From Thermus thermamylovorans (GTDB lineage Bacteria; Deinococcota; Deinococci; Deinococcales; Thermaceae), in assembly GCF_004307015.1 (NCBI RefSeq), contig NZ_SIJL01000002.1:218417-282416 (forward strand): a stretch of 64,000 bases of DNA, read 5' to 3'. Below the pieces are notes generated by a model, which saw only the letters and a list, made by a program, of their open reading frames with translations, was not told where the DNA came from and did no database searches. Shown here one piece after another: positions 53,802-63,722 of this stretch (the stretch's first letter is position 1; each line of letters begins with the position of its first letter). The translations under genes were made by a program, and so were the position numbers.

Positions 53802-54817
53802 AGGAACTCCTCCAGCCAGTCTGCGATCCGCCCCGCGGCTCCCTCGGGGGAAAGCCGGGCCATGCCCTTGCGGTAGGGTTCTGGGTCGGCCAGGAGGCGC
53901 TCCACCTGGGCCTCGAGGCCCTCCCAGTCCGCAAGCTCCGCCCCCCCCGCCTCCTGGTAGGCCCGGGCGTTGGCCGCCTGCGCCCCCCCGTCCAGGCTGG
54001 GGGGCAGGGGGAAGAGGAGGGCAGGGAGGCGGTGGTAGGCGGCCTCGGCCAGGGTGCCCGCCCCCGCCCGGCCGAGGAGGAGGTCGGCGGCGCTCATGGC
54101 CAGGGGGGCGTCCAGGAAACCCGCCACCCGGTACCTCTCCCCCTCCAGGTGGCGGTAGCGCTCCACCCAGCGCTCCCCCACCTGGTGGAGCACCGGGAGT
54201 CCCAGGGCCTTGAGGCGGGGGGGAAGGCGCTCGTTGAGTTCCAGGCTCCCCTGGCTCCCCCCCAGGACCAGGAGGAGGGGCTTCCCCGGGTCGAAGCCCA
54301 GACGGCGCTTGGCCTCGGCCTTGGGGTGGCGTTCCTCCCGCACGGGGTAGCCCGTGCGCCGGGCCTTCTGCCCAAGGCCCGGGGGCAGGGGAAGGGGCAG
54401 GGAGAGGGCCAGGCCCCGGGCCCGGGGCAGGAGGAGGCGGTTGGCCAGGCCCAGGCGGGCGTTTTGCTCGTGGAGGAGGACGGGAATCCCCTTGAGCTCC
54501 GCCAGGAAGGCCCCGGGGAAGCCCGCGTACCCCCCGGTGGAGAGGACCGCCCGGGGGGCCACCTCCCGCAGGACCCGGCGGGCGGCCCAGAGGCCCCGGA
54601 GGAGCCCCAGGGCCTCCCGGGGCCGGAAGGCGGCCCGGTCCAGCTTGCCCGCGGGGATGAGGGCGTGGGGAAGCCCCGCCTCCGGCAGGAGGCGGGCCTC
54701 CAGCCCCCCCAGGGCCCCCAGGTAGAAGACCCCGTGCCCCCGGCGCCCGAGCTCCCCCGCCACCGCCAGGGCGGGGAAGAGGTGCCCCCCCGTGCCCCCT
54801 CCCGTGAGGAGGATCAC
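53798..54817 (-). CDS. murG: UDP-GlcNAc transferase MurG (lipid II synthesis)
   Basis: A 339-aa GT-B glycosyltransferase that adds GlcNAc to lipid I on the inner face of the membrane. The glycine-rich LLTGGGTGGHLFPALAVAGEL at the N-terminus, STGGYAGFPGAFLAEL, LLVLGGSQGSLELNERLP and LGRAGAGTLAEAAYHRLPALLFP are diagnostic. Both ends overlap neighbours by 4 nt. Confidence 0.97.
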   Translation of the reverse strand: MILLTGGGTGGHLFPALAVAGELGRRGHGVFYLGALGGLEARLLPEAGLPHALIPAGKLDRAAFRPREALGLLRGLWAARRVLREVAPRAVLSTGGYAGFPGAFLAELKGIPVLLHEQNARLGLANRLLLPRARGLALSLPLPLPPGLGQKARRTGYPVREERHPKAEAKRRLGFDPGKPLLLVLGGSQGSLELNERLPPRLKALGLPVLHQVGERWVERYRHLEGERYRVAGFLDAPLAMSAADLLLGRAGAGTLAEAAYHRLPALLFPLPPSLDGGAQAANARAYQEAGGAELADWEGLEAQVERLLADPEPYRKGMARLSPEGAAGRIADWLEEFL

Positions 54818-55848
54818 CGCCCCACCTCCTTGGCCAGGCGCAGGAGCACCCCCACGGCCAGGCCCGAGACCAGGAGGGAGCTGCCCCCGTAGGACACCAG
54901 GGGCAGGGGCACCCCCGTGACCGGGAGGAAGCCCACGGCCACCCCGATGTTCAGGGCAGCCTGCAGGGTGAGGTACAGGGTGAGGCCCAGGGCCACCAGG
55001 CTCTCCGGCCCCCGGAGCCTCAGGGCCAGGGCCATCCCCCGGGCGAAGAGGAGGAGGTACAGGAAGAGGACCATCCCGCCCCCCAGCCAGCCGGTGGCGA
55101 AGACCACGCCGGCGAAGACCATGTCGTTGTGGGCCTCGGGCAGGTGGGGCAGGGCGCCCCCCGGCCCCTGGCCCAGGGGGCCTCCCAGGAGGATGGCCTT
55201 CTGGGCCTGGACCACCTGGTAGGCCCCCTGGGCGGGGTCGGCTTCTCCCTGCAGATAGTCCAGGAAGCTTGCGAAGCGCTCGGAGACGTAGCTGAAGCGG
55301 GCCAGGTAGTAGCCGGAGAAGGGGGCCAGGGCCAGAAGCCCCGCCAGGCTGACGGTGACCAGCCTACGCCAGGGCACCCCGGCCAGGACGAAGAGAAGCC
55401 CGCTCAGGGTGAGGAGAAAGAGGGCGGTGGCGAAGTCGGGCTGCACCAGGACCAGCCCGGCGGTGGCCGCCGCCAGGACCGCGGCCCCCAGGATGGGGTA
55501 GTCGTGGCCCTTGCGCCCCACGAAGGAGGCCAGGTAGAAGACCAGGGCCACCTTGGCCAGCTCCGAGGGCTGGAAGGCGAAGGCCCCCAGGTAGAACCAG
55601 CGGCGCACCCCCCCGGGCCCGTCCCCCAGCCAGAGGACCAGGGCCAGAAGGGCCAGGCTGAGGAAGAGGAGGGCCCGGCCGTGGCGGAGGAGGGCCCTAG
55701 GGGAGAGGAGGAACCCCAGGGCCAGGGCCAGGAGGGCCAGCCCCACCCGCAGGAGGTGGCCGGGCAGGAGGCTGGGCTCCGCCACCCCCACCCCCAGGAG
55801 GCCGAAGGCCAGAAGGAGGAGGGCGCTCAGGAGGAGGACGGGGTCCAC
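54814..55848 (-). CDS. ftsW: septal peptidoglycan polymerase FtsW (SEDS family)
   Basis: A 344-aa protein with about ten membrane helices. SEDS motifs include GGVRRWFYLGAFAFQPSELAKV, LVQPDFATALFL, AYQVVQAQKAILLGGPLGQG, LPEAHNDMVFAGVVFATGW and LPVTGVPLPLVSYGGSSLL. It polymerises lipid II with FtsI at the septum. It overlaps the murG start by 4 nt and the murD end by 22 nt. Confidence 0.95.
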   Translation of the reverse strand: MDPVLLLSALLLLAFGLLGVGVAEPSLLPGHLLRVGLALLALALGFLLSPRALLRHGRALLFLSLALLALVLWLGDGPGGVRRWFYLGAFAFQPSELAKVALVFYLASFVGRKGHDYPILGAAVLAAATAGLVLVQPDFATALFLLTLSGLLFVLAGVPWRRLVTVSLAGLLALAPFSGYYLARFSYVSERFASFLDYLQGEADPAQGAYQVVQAQKAILLGGPLGQGPGGALPHLPEAHNDMVFAGVVFATGWLGGGMVLFLYLLLFARGMALALRLRGPESLVALGLTLYLTLQAALNIGVAVGFLPVTGVPLPLVSYGGSSLLVSGLAVGVLLRLAKEVGR

Positions 55849-57077
55849 GGTTCACCTCCCAAGGAGAAGACCGCCTCGCGGAAGGCCTGGGCGCGCTCCC
55901 GGTAGTCCTGGAACTGGTCGAAGCTGGCCGCCAAGGGGGCCAGGAGGACGCTCCCCCTTTCCAGGCGCCCCAGGGCCTCGGCCACCGCCCGGCGCAGGGC
56001 GGCCCGCCCCTCCCGCTCCCCGATCACCACCACCTCCACCCCCCCTAGGCCCTGGGCCAGGCGGGGCCCGTCCCGGCCGATGGCCAGGGCCACCCGCACC
56101 CGGGGGAGGAGGGGCCTCAGGGGGGCCAGGTCCGCCCCCTTGTCCTCCCCCCCCAGGATCCAGGCGATGGGGGCGGGGGCGGCCCGCAGGGCCGCGGCCA
56201 CCGCCTGGGTGCGGGTGGCCATGGAGTCGTCGATGAAGACCACCTCCCCCTTGCGGGCGAAGGGCTGGAAGCGGTGGGGGGGGGTGGGCAGGTCCTCCAG
56301 GCTGGCCCGCAGGGCCCCCTCGTCCAGCCTGCGCCCCAGGAGGTCCAGGTAGGCCCGGGTGGCCGCCAGGGCCGCCCGCAGGTTGCTCTCCCGGGGGTCC
56401 TCCGCCGGGGCGAAGGGGTAGGCCCGGGCGGGGGAGGCCTCCGCCGCTGCCCGCACCCGGGGGTCCTCCCGGTTGTAGACCAGGGCGTCTGCGGGGGTGA
56501 GGTTCCGGAGGAGGTTCAGCTTGGCCCGGTGGTAGGCCTCGAGGCTCCCGTGCCGGTCCAGGTGGTCCACCCCCAGGTTGAGGAGGACCGCCACCCGGGG
56601 GCGGAAGGCGTGGACCCGCTCCAGCTGGAAGCTGGAGAGCTCGGCCACCGCCACCTCGGCCCCGTCCACCACCTCCACCAGGGGTGGGTCCACGTTCCCC
56701 CCGGCCAGGGCCCGCAGGCCCTGCCCCCTGAGGAGGTGGGCGGTGAAGAGGGTGGTGGTGGTCTTCCCCGCGGTGCCGGTGATCCCGATCAGGGGGGTGG
56801 GGGAGAGGCGGTAGGCCAGCTCCGCCTCCCCCAGCACCCGGGCCCCCCCCTGCCGCAGGCGCTCCAGGTGGGGGTGCTCCAGGGGCACCCCGGGGGCGGC
56901 CACCACCTCCCGGTAGGCCCCCTCCAGGGCCCAGTCGGGGGCGAAGCCCAGGGCCAGGGCCTCCCGGACCTCCGCCTCCTGGGGCCGGTCGTCGTAGAAG
57001 CGGGCGGGAAGCCCCCGCCGCCTCAGGAAGCGGAGCACCCCGAGCCCGCTCCGCCCCAGGCCGTAGACCAGGATCAC
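55827..57077 (-). CDS. murD: UDP-N-acetylmuramoylalanine--D-glutamate ligase
   Basis: A 416-aa Mur ligase. ILVYGLGRSGLGVLRFLRR begins the first domain, the ATP loop GITGTAGKTTTTLFTAHLL lies near residue 105, LNLGVDHLDRHGSLEAYHRA follows, and the third domain has FIDDSMATRTQAVAAALRA. The GTG start at 57077 overlaps the mraY stop (GTGA); the open frame upstream is noise. Confidence 0.96.
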   Translation of the reverse strand: MILVYGLGRSGLGVLRFLRRRGLPARFYDDRPQEAEVREALALGFAPDWALEGAYREVVAAPGVPLEHPHLERLRQGGARVLGEAELAYRLSPTPLIGITGTAGKTTTTLFTAHLLRGQGLRALAGGNVDPPLVEVVDGAEVAVAELSSFQLERVHAFRPRVAVLLNLGVDHLDRHGSLEAYHRAKLNLLRNLTPADALVYNREDPRVRAAAEASPARAYPFAPAEDPRESNLRAALAATRAYLDLLGRRLDEGALRASLEDLPTPPHRFQPFARKGEVVFIDDSMATRTQAVAAALRAAPAPIAWILGGEDKGADLAPLRPLLPRVRVALAIGRDGPRLAQGLGGVEVVVIGEREGRAALRRAVAEALGRLERGSVLLAPLAASFDQFQDYRERAQAFREAVFSLGGEPWTPSSS

Positions 57078-57937
57078 GCCCCACCTCCCAGGCCGAAGGC
57101 CAAGGCGGTGGCCAGAGCGGTGACCACCGCGAAGCGGAAGACGATCTTGCCCTCCTCCCAGCCCAGGAGCTCGAAGTGGTGGTGCAGGGGGCTCATGCGC
57201 AGAAGCCGCCTGCCCGTGCGCCGGAAGTGGAGGACCTGGGCCACCACGGAGAGCACCTCCAAGACGGGCACGATGGCCGCCAGGGGCAGGAGCCAGAGCT
57301 TCCCCGTGAGGACGAAAAGCCCTGCCACCGCCGCCCCCAGGGCCTGGCTCCCCGTGTCCCCCATGAAGACCTTGGCCCGGGGGGCGTTGTGCCAGAGGAA
57401 GCCCAGCACCCCCCCGAGGAGGGCCTGGGCCAGGGGGTAGGGGTAGAAGGGGAGGAGGAGGATGGCGGCCACGCTGGCCAGAAGCCCGTCCAGCCCGTCG
57501 GTGAAGTTGAAGGCGTTGGCGGCCCCCACCACCGCCAGGGCGATGAGGAGGACGTCCAGGAGGGGCCAGGGGGTGTAGGCCACCTGGCGCACCGCCCAGA
57601 GGGCGAAGACCAGGGCCATGAGCCCCTGGAAGAGGAGCTTCTCCCGGGCCCTGAGGGGCCGGAAGAGGCTCCCCCCGAGGTCGTCCAAAAGGCCCAGGAG
57701 GGCGAAGCCCAGGGCCAAAAGCCAAAGCGCCCCCAGACCGTCCCCTCCCACGGCCAGGTAGGCCAGGAAGGCGGCCAGGAGGAAGGCCACCCCCCCCATG
57801 CTGGGGGTGCCCTCCTTGGCCAGGTGGCTTTGGGGCCCCTCGCGCCGGACCCGCTTCCCCAGGCCCAGGCCCCGCATGAGGGCCATCCAGGCCGCGGTGA
57901 GGAACCAGGCGAGGAGGAGGGCCAGGGCTAGGGCCAT
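57074..57937 (-). CDS. mraY: phospho-MurNAc-pentapeptide transferase MraY
   Basis: A 287-aa membrane enzyme that makes lipid I. The conserved loops are present: SHLAKEGTPSMGGVAFL, ANAFNFTDGLDGL, KVFMGDTGSQALG and MSPLHHHFELLGWEE. It is shorter than typical MraY proteins (about 320-360 aa) because the N-terminus has one helix less before the first loop. The ATG at 57937 overlaps the lipoprotein gene's end. Confidence 0.95.
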   Translation of the reverse strand: MALALALLLAWFLTAAWMALMRGLGLGKRVRREGPQSHLAKEGTPSMGGVAFLLAAFLAYLAVGGDGLGALWLLALGFALLGLLDDLGGSLFRPLRAREKLLFQGLMALVFALWAVRQVAYTPWPLLDVLLIALAVVGAANAFNFTDGLDGLLASVAAILLLPFYPYPLAQALLGGVLGFLWHNAPRAKVFMGDTGSQALGAAVAGLFVLTGKLWLLPLAAIVPVLEVLSVVAQVLHFRRTGRRLLRMSPLHHHFELLGWEEGKIVFRFAVVTALATALAFGLGGGA

Positions 57938-58629
57938 GCCACCTCCCGGCAGCTCAGGGTGCGGGGCCCGGGGGCCAGGTAGACCCACTCCTCCCAGGCG
58001 GCGAAGGCCTCCGCCTCGGCCAGGGGCCTGGCCCCCTCGAGGCCCACCAGGTAGACCCGGCCCCCCTCCAGGAGGGCCACCACCCCGCAGGCGGAGGCCT
58101 GGGCCTGCCGCACCGCCCCCGGGAGGGGAAGCCGCCACCCCTCGGGGTGGAAGAGGGCCTCCTCCCCCAGGGCCACCACCCCTCCCCCCCAGGCCACCAC
58201 CTGGCGGAAGGCCCCGGGGCGGAGGAGGTCCCGGTCCCGGTAGAGCCCCCCCGCCCCCACCCAGAGGAGCCCCTCCCCGGTGAGGGCCGCGTCCCGGGCG
58301 GGGTAGGGGAGGACCTCCCCCTCGGCCCACACCCCCTCCCCCAGGCCCACCACCGGCCGGGGAGCGGCCCTCAGGAAGCGGGGCACCCCGGGGAGGGGGA
58401 GGCTTTCCAGGCGGCCTTCCCGGAAGACCAGGAGCTGGAAGGGGTAGGCGGCGTAGAGGGCCTCCCCGTCCGCGTCCAGGAGGAGGGGGGTGCCGGGAAG
58501 GGCCACCTGGAAGCGGCCCGTCACCAGCCCCCCCTGGGCGAAGCCCCCGGGGTAGGGGAGGAGGGGGGCCTCCCCCCCCAGGGGGGCGCAGGCGAAGAGG
58601 AGGGGGAGGAGGAGGATCAGGCGTCCCAT
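57928..58629 (-). CDS. lipoprotein with propeller-like repeats, inside the dcw cluster
   Basis: A 233-aa protein with a lipoprotein signal: MGRLILLLPLLFACAP, with Cys14 in an LFAC lipobox. The mature part is made of repeated short beta units such as GEALYAAYPFQLLVFREGRL and GGVVALGEEALFHPEGWRL, like a small beta-propeller, and has two late cysteines. It sits between murF and mraY with overlaps of 13 and 10 nt, so it is fully part of the operon. I know no dcw gene of this type; an envelope-assembly role is inferred only from position. Confidence 0.72.
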   Translation of the reverse strand: MGRLILLLPLLFACAPLGGEAPLLPYPGGFAQGGLVTGRFQVALPGTPLLLDADGEALYAAYPFQLLVFREGRLESLPLPGVPRFLRAAPRPVVGLGEGVWAEGEVLPYPARDAALTGEGLLWVGAGGLYRDRDLLRPGAFRQVVAWGGGVVALGEEALFHPEGWRLPLPGAVRQAQASACGVVALLEGGRVYLVGLEGARPLAEAEAFAAWEEWVYLAPGPRTLSCREVAWP

Positions 58630-59924
58630 AGCTCCAGGATTCGCTCCAGCCCCAGGGCCCGGGAGGCCTTCAGGTAGACCAGGTCCCCGGGGGCCACCCG
58701 CGCCTTCAGCCAGCGGAGGGCCTCCTCCAGGCTTCCCGCCGCCTCCCCCCCCAGGGCGGCCTGGGCCTCGGCGTGGGGCCCCAGGTAGAGGGGCCTGAGG
58801 CCCAGCCGGGCCGCCGCCTCCGCCACCCGCAGGTGGAGCCTTGGCGCCTCCTCCCCCAGCTCCCGCATCTCCCCCAGGACGGCCCACTTCCGCCCGGGCT
58901 GGGCGGCCAGCCACCGCAGCCCGGCCTCCACCGAGAGGGGGTTGGCGTTGTAGGCGTCGTTCAGGAAGACCACCCCGCCCCTCTCCTGCCGCTCCATCCG
59001 CCCCGGGGGGAGGGTGAGGGCGGCCAGGCGCTCCGCCACCTCCTTGAGGTCCTTCCCCAAAACCTCCCCCACCGCCAGGGCCGCCAGGGCCCCCAGGGCG
59101 GGGCCCAGGCCGGGGTAGGGTACCCGTACCGGGAGGCCCCGGTAGCGGAAGCGGCTCCCCTCGGGGAGGAGCTCCAGGCCCTCCCCGGGAAAGGTGGCCT
59201 CCCCGAAGCCGTAGGTGAGGAAACTCCCGTGGCCGAAGGCCCGGAGGACCTCCTGGGCCTGCAGGCTCACCAGGGCCTCCGGCGCCTGGAGGAGCCCCGC
59301 CTCCTCCCGCACCACCCCCTCGAGGTCCCCAAAGGCCAGGAGGTGCTCCTCCCCCAAGGCGGTGAGGACCGCCAGGTGGGGCCGGGCCAGGGCCATGAGC
59401 TCGGCCATCTCCCCCACCCGGTCCACCCCCAGCTCCACCACCGTCCCCGGGGCCCTGGGGTCCAGGCCCAGGAAGTGGCGGGCCAGGGGGGGGGCGGTGT
59501 TCTGGTTGCCGGGCGGGGCAGGGAAGCCCAGGGCCTGGGCGAGGGCCTCCTTGGTGGTGGTCTTGCCTGTACTCCCCCCCACGGCCACCACCGGCCCGGG
59601 GAAGAGGTCCCTGAGGGCCCGGCCCAGGCGGAGGAGGGCCCGGTAGGGGTTGGCCACCTCCACCGTGGCCCACCCCGGCCGGTCGCTGAGGAGCAGGTGG
59701 GCCCCCCGCTCCAGGGCCTCCCCTGCGAAAGCCCGGCCGTGGACCCTCGCCCCGGGCAGGGCCACGAAGAGGCCTCCCGGCGCCACCTGGCGGCTGTCCC
59801 AGTGGAGGTCCCGCACCGGGCGCCCCCCGGGGTGGAGCCTCCCCCCGGTGGCCGCGGCCACCCACTCCGGCGTCACTTCCCTAACATGCGCAACATGCAC
59901 AACCCACTCACCGCCCTTCAGCAT
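58617..59924 (-). CDS. murF: UDP-MurNAc-tripeptide--D-alanyl-D-alanine ligase
   Basis: A Mur ligase of up to 435 aa that adds D-Ala-D-Ala. Motifs include HWDSRQVAPGGLFVALPG, the ATP loop VGGSTGKTTTKEALAQAL near residue 115, NDAYNANPLSVEAGLRWLA and AVLGEMRELGEEAPRLH. The ATG at 59924 lies within the end of ftsI; a GTG at 59900 follows GGTGAG by 6 nt and may be the real start (427 aa). Confidence 0.95.
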   Translation of the reverse strand: MLKGGEWVVHVAHVREVTPEWVAAATGGRLHPGGRPVRDLHWDSRQVAPGGLFVALPGARVHGRAFAGEALERGAHLLLSDRPGWATVEVANPYRALLRLGRALRDLFPGPVVAVGGSTGKTTTKEALAQALGFPAPPGNQNTAPPLARHFLGLDPRAPGTVVELGVDRVGEMAELMALARPHLAVLTALGEEHLLAFGDLEGVVREEAGLLQAPEALVSLQAQEVLRAFGHGSFLTYGFGEATFPGEGLELLPEGSRFRYRGLPVRVPYPGLGPALGALAALAVGEVLGKDLKEVAERLAALTLPPGRMERQERGGVVFLNDAYNANPLSVEAGLRWLAAQPGRKWAVLGEMRELGEEAPRLHLRVAEAAARLGLRPLYLGPHAEAQAALGGEAAGSLEEALRWLKARVAPGDLVYLKASRALGLERILELWDA

Positions 59925-61223
59925 AGGGGGGCACCCCCCGGTAGGCCAAGAGCCCCGCGGCCACCTCCCGGAAGATGGGGGCGGCCACCAGGCTGCCGTA
60001 GACCTCCCCCTTGGGGTGGTGGACGGCCACCGCCACGGTGTAGAGGGGCCGGTCCCCGGGGACGAAGCCCGCGAACCAGGCGGTGAAGACCTCCCGGGAG
60101 TAGCGCCCCTCCACCACCACCTGGGCCGTGCCCGTCTTGCCCGCCAGGGGGTAGCCGGGAAGGCGGGCCCGGGGGGCCAGGGTCTCCTCCAGGGCCCGGC
60201 GCACCGCCGCCGCCGTGGCCTGGGAGAAGACCCGCACCTCCCGGGCCTCTTGGTCGGCGAGAAGCCGGGGGGGACGGTACACCCCGTCCGCCAGGGCGGC
60301 GAAGGCCGCCGCCAGGTGCAGGGGGGTGACCAGGAAGCCCTGGCCGAAGGTGTGGTTGGCGTAGGCCGCCCGGCTCCACTCCCTGGGGGGGCGGACCACC
60401 GCCGGGGCCACCCGCACCCCGGGGAGGGGGCTGCCGGCGGTGAGGCCCAGGCGCTCCAGGTAGCCGTAGAAAGCCTCCTTGGGCAGCCTCTCGGCCAGCA
60501 GGCTGATGCCCACGTTGGAGGAGTGGCCCAGCACCTCGGTGAGGGTAAGGACCGGGGGGTGGGGCAGGGGGTCGCGGATGGTCCAGCCCTCCACCACCCG
60601 GAAGGGGGGAGCCTCCACCCGGGTGGCGAGGGTGGCCAGGCCCTCCTCCAGGAGCATGGCGGCGGTGAGGGCCTTGACCGTGGAGCCCGGCTCCAGGGGC
60701 ACCAGGAAGGCGTGGTTGCGCCAGGCGATGTCCTTCTCCGGGTCCCCGCGGGGGGCCAGGGGGTCGAAGGGGGGCCCGTTGGCCACCGCCACCAGCCTGC
60801 CCTCCGGGTCCAGGACCACCAGGGAGGCGAAGGCCCCCCGGCTTCGGGCCAGGCCCGCCCAGAGGGCCCGCTCCGCCATGGCCTGCACCCAGGGGTCCAG
60901 GGTGAGGGTGAAGGAGCGCCCCTCGCTCAGGGCGGCGTTCAGGTCCCGCTCCAGCCCCTCCAGGCCCCGGCCCGTGGCCCGCTCCCCGAAGCCCAAAAGC
61001 TGGCTCATGCTCTTTCCCAAGGGGTAGTGGCGGCCTCCCCGGAGGCTTACGGCCAGGGGGGTGCCGTCCTGGGCGTAAAAGGCCCCCCGGGGCGGGGCGG
61101 GGGGCGGGGGTGGGGGAGGGAGCCGGGGAGGGTGGGCCACCAGGGCGTGGACCCCCAGGGCGAAGAGCACCGTCCAGAGGGCGAAGCCCAGGAGGACCAG
61201 GGGCACCCGGCTCGCCCCCGCGG

Positions 61224-61227
<4 letters not shown>
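59908..61227 (-). CDS. ftsI: septal penicillin-binding protein FtsI (PBP2/3)
   Basis: A 439-aa class B transpeptidase cross-linking septal peptidoglycan. It has one membrane helix (VLLGFALWTVLFALGVHAL), a Pro-rich linker, a reduced N-terminal domain, and a full transpeptidase domain: nucleophile STVK at residues 182-185, SSN at 236-238, and KTG at 364-366. It is shorter than most FtsI proteins. The GTG start at 61227 overlaps the ftsL stop (GTGA). Confidence 0.95.
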
Positions 61228-62765
<1,538 letters not shown>

Positions 62766-62851
62766 CTCCCACCCCCTCCCACCTTCCGGTTCTCGGGACC
62801 CGTGCGGGGAGGCCCGCCTTGGCCCTGCCCGGAGAAGGCTTTACGGGCGGC

Positions 62852-62857
62852 AGTATA
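62852..62857 (-). promoter_or_regulatory. -10 element of the dcw operon
   Basis: Consensus TATACT on the minus strand, about 86 nt before the mraZ ATG. No TTGACA is seen at 17 nt; the stretch TGGAAA is 18 nt upstream and forms part of the GTGG repeat array. Confidence 0.6.
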
Positions 62858-62867
62858 CCATGGTTCC

Positions 62868-62914
62868 CCCACAGATTTCCACTCCCTCCCACCTGCCACC
62901 CACCAGTGCCCCAC
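62868..62914 (-). promoter_or_regulatory. MraZ operator: five phased GTGG(G/A) repeats
   Basis: On the minus strand GTGGG starts at 62914, 62903, 62892 and 62872, with GTGGA at 62882, giving steps of 11, 11, 10 and 10 bp. MraZ is known to bind such repeats one helical turn apart. The array ends 10 nt before the -10 box, so it overlaps the -35 region. Two further GTGGGAG units lie in the leader just before the mraZ start. Confidence 0.7.
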
Positions 62915-62922
62915 CTCCGGGG

Positions 62923-62953
62923 AAAAGGAACCCCCCGAGCCTGCGCTCGGGGG
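62923..62953 (-). terminator. Rho-independent terminator of rnpB
   Basis: CCCCCGAGC-GCAG-GCTCGGGGG followed by TTCCTTTT on the minus strand, just past the RNase P RNA 3' end. Confidence 0.8.
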
Positions 62954-62955
62954 AA

Positions 62956-63323
62956 CCGGGACAGGGCGTAAGCCGGGTTCTGTTTCTGCGGTCATCTCTC
63001 TGGGACCGCGGTCGCCCGCGGCCTCAAGCGGCCCATCCCAGGGGTTGCGGCGGGCCGGGCCAGCCCTTCCCCTCTACCGGGCCTTGCACCGGGTGGGGTT
63101 TGCCGTGCCGCCCCTGTTGCCAGGAGGCGCGGTGGGCTCTTACCCCGCCGTTTCACCCTTGCCCGCACCGGGCCCTTGGGCCCGGCCGCTGGCGGTCTCT
63201 TCTCTGTGGCACTTTCCGTCGGGTTGCCCCGCCCAGCCGTTAGCTGGCACCCTGCCCTATGGTGCCCGGACTTTCCTCACCCGGAGGGGTTGGCCTCCGG
63301 GCGCGACCGCACCCCTGTCCCGG
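62956..63323 (-). ncRNA. rnpB: RNase P RNA
   Basis: The catalytic RNA that matures tRNA 5' ends. On the minus strand it begins CCGGGACAGGG and ends CCCTGTCCCGG, which pair as helix P1. The universal GAGGAAAGTCCGGGC block is at 63265-63279, and AGAAACAG near the 3' end is the partner part of the core. The length (about 368 nt) is right for a type A RNA. The ends are set by P1 and may be off by a few bases. Confidence 0.93.
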
Positions 63324-63365
63324 GGCACCCTTCATTCTAACCCCCGGCCCTGCTAAGGTGAAGGG

Positions 63366-63545
63366 GTGCGGCTTCCCTGGTACACCCCCCTCCTTTTCCT
63401 CTTCCTGGCCCTGGTGGGGCTTGGCGCCCTGGCCCTCCTCTGGTCCCTGGCCGCCCTCGCCCTCCTGGGGGCGGGCCTCTGGCTCCTCTGGCAGCGGCTA
63501 CGCCGCCTGGGCCGCCCCTCCTGGCGCCGCCTCCCCCCGCCCTAG
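63366..63545 (+). CDS. 59-aa membrane protein of unknown function
   Basis: A GTG-started frame (MRLPWYTPLLFLFLALVG at the start) with two hydrophobic helices and a basic Pro/Arg-rich tail (RLRRLGRPSWRRLPPP). TAAGGTGAAGGG precedes the start and offers a ribosome site. It lies between rnpB (divergent) and tRNA-Leu. The topology is credible, but in GC-rich DNA a 59-codon frame alone is modest evidence. Confidence 0.5.
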   Translation: MRLPWYTPLLFLFLALVGLGALALLWSLAALALLGAGLWLLWQRLRRLGRPSWRRLPPP

Positions 63546-63588
63546 CTTGACGAGGGGGGCCCATCCCCCTAGAATGACCCTTGCGTCT

Positions 63589-63675
63589 GCCGGGGTGGCG
63601 GAATTGGTAGACGCGCACGATTCAGGGTCGTGTGTCCTCGCGGACGTGCGGGTTCAAGTCCCGCCCCCGGCACCA
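63589..63675 (+). tRNA. tRNA-Leu (CAG)
   Basis: An 87-nt class II tRNA. The acceptor stem pairs GCCGGGG with CCCCGGC, followed by encoded ACCA. The anticodon loop TTCAGGG with flanking CACGA/TCGTG gives anticodon CAG (reads CTG). A long variable arm follows, then GGTTCAAGTCC in the T arm. Confidence 0.96.
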
Positions 63676-63678
63676 GGA

Positions 63679-63707
63679 GGGCCCCCAGGAGGGGGCCCTG
63701 GCCTTTT
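63679..63707 (+). terminator. terminator of tRNA-Leu
   Basis: GGGCCCCC-AGGA-GGGGGCCC followed by TGGCCTTTT, 3 nt after the tRNA. Confidence 0.8.
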
Positions 63708-63709
63708 GC

Positions 63710-63715
63710 TACACT
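63710..63715 (+). promoter_or_regulatory. -10 element of trpS
   Basis: TACACT, 7 nt before the trpS ATG; leaderless spacing, with no clear -35. Confidence 0.4.
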
Positions 63716-63722
63716 TAGGCCC

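Noticed and set aside
62868-62914. Short tandem repeat of no function
   Set aside because: The unit, its 10-11 bp phase and position before mraZ fit a known MraZ operator, so it is reported as regulatory instead.
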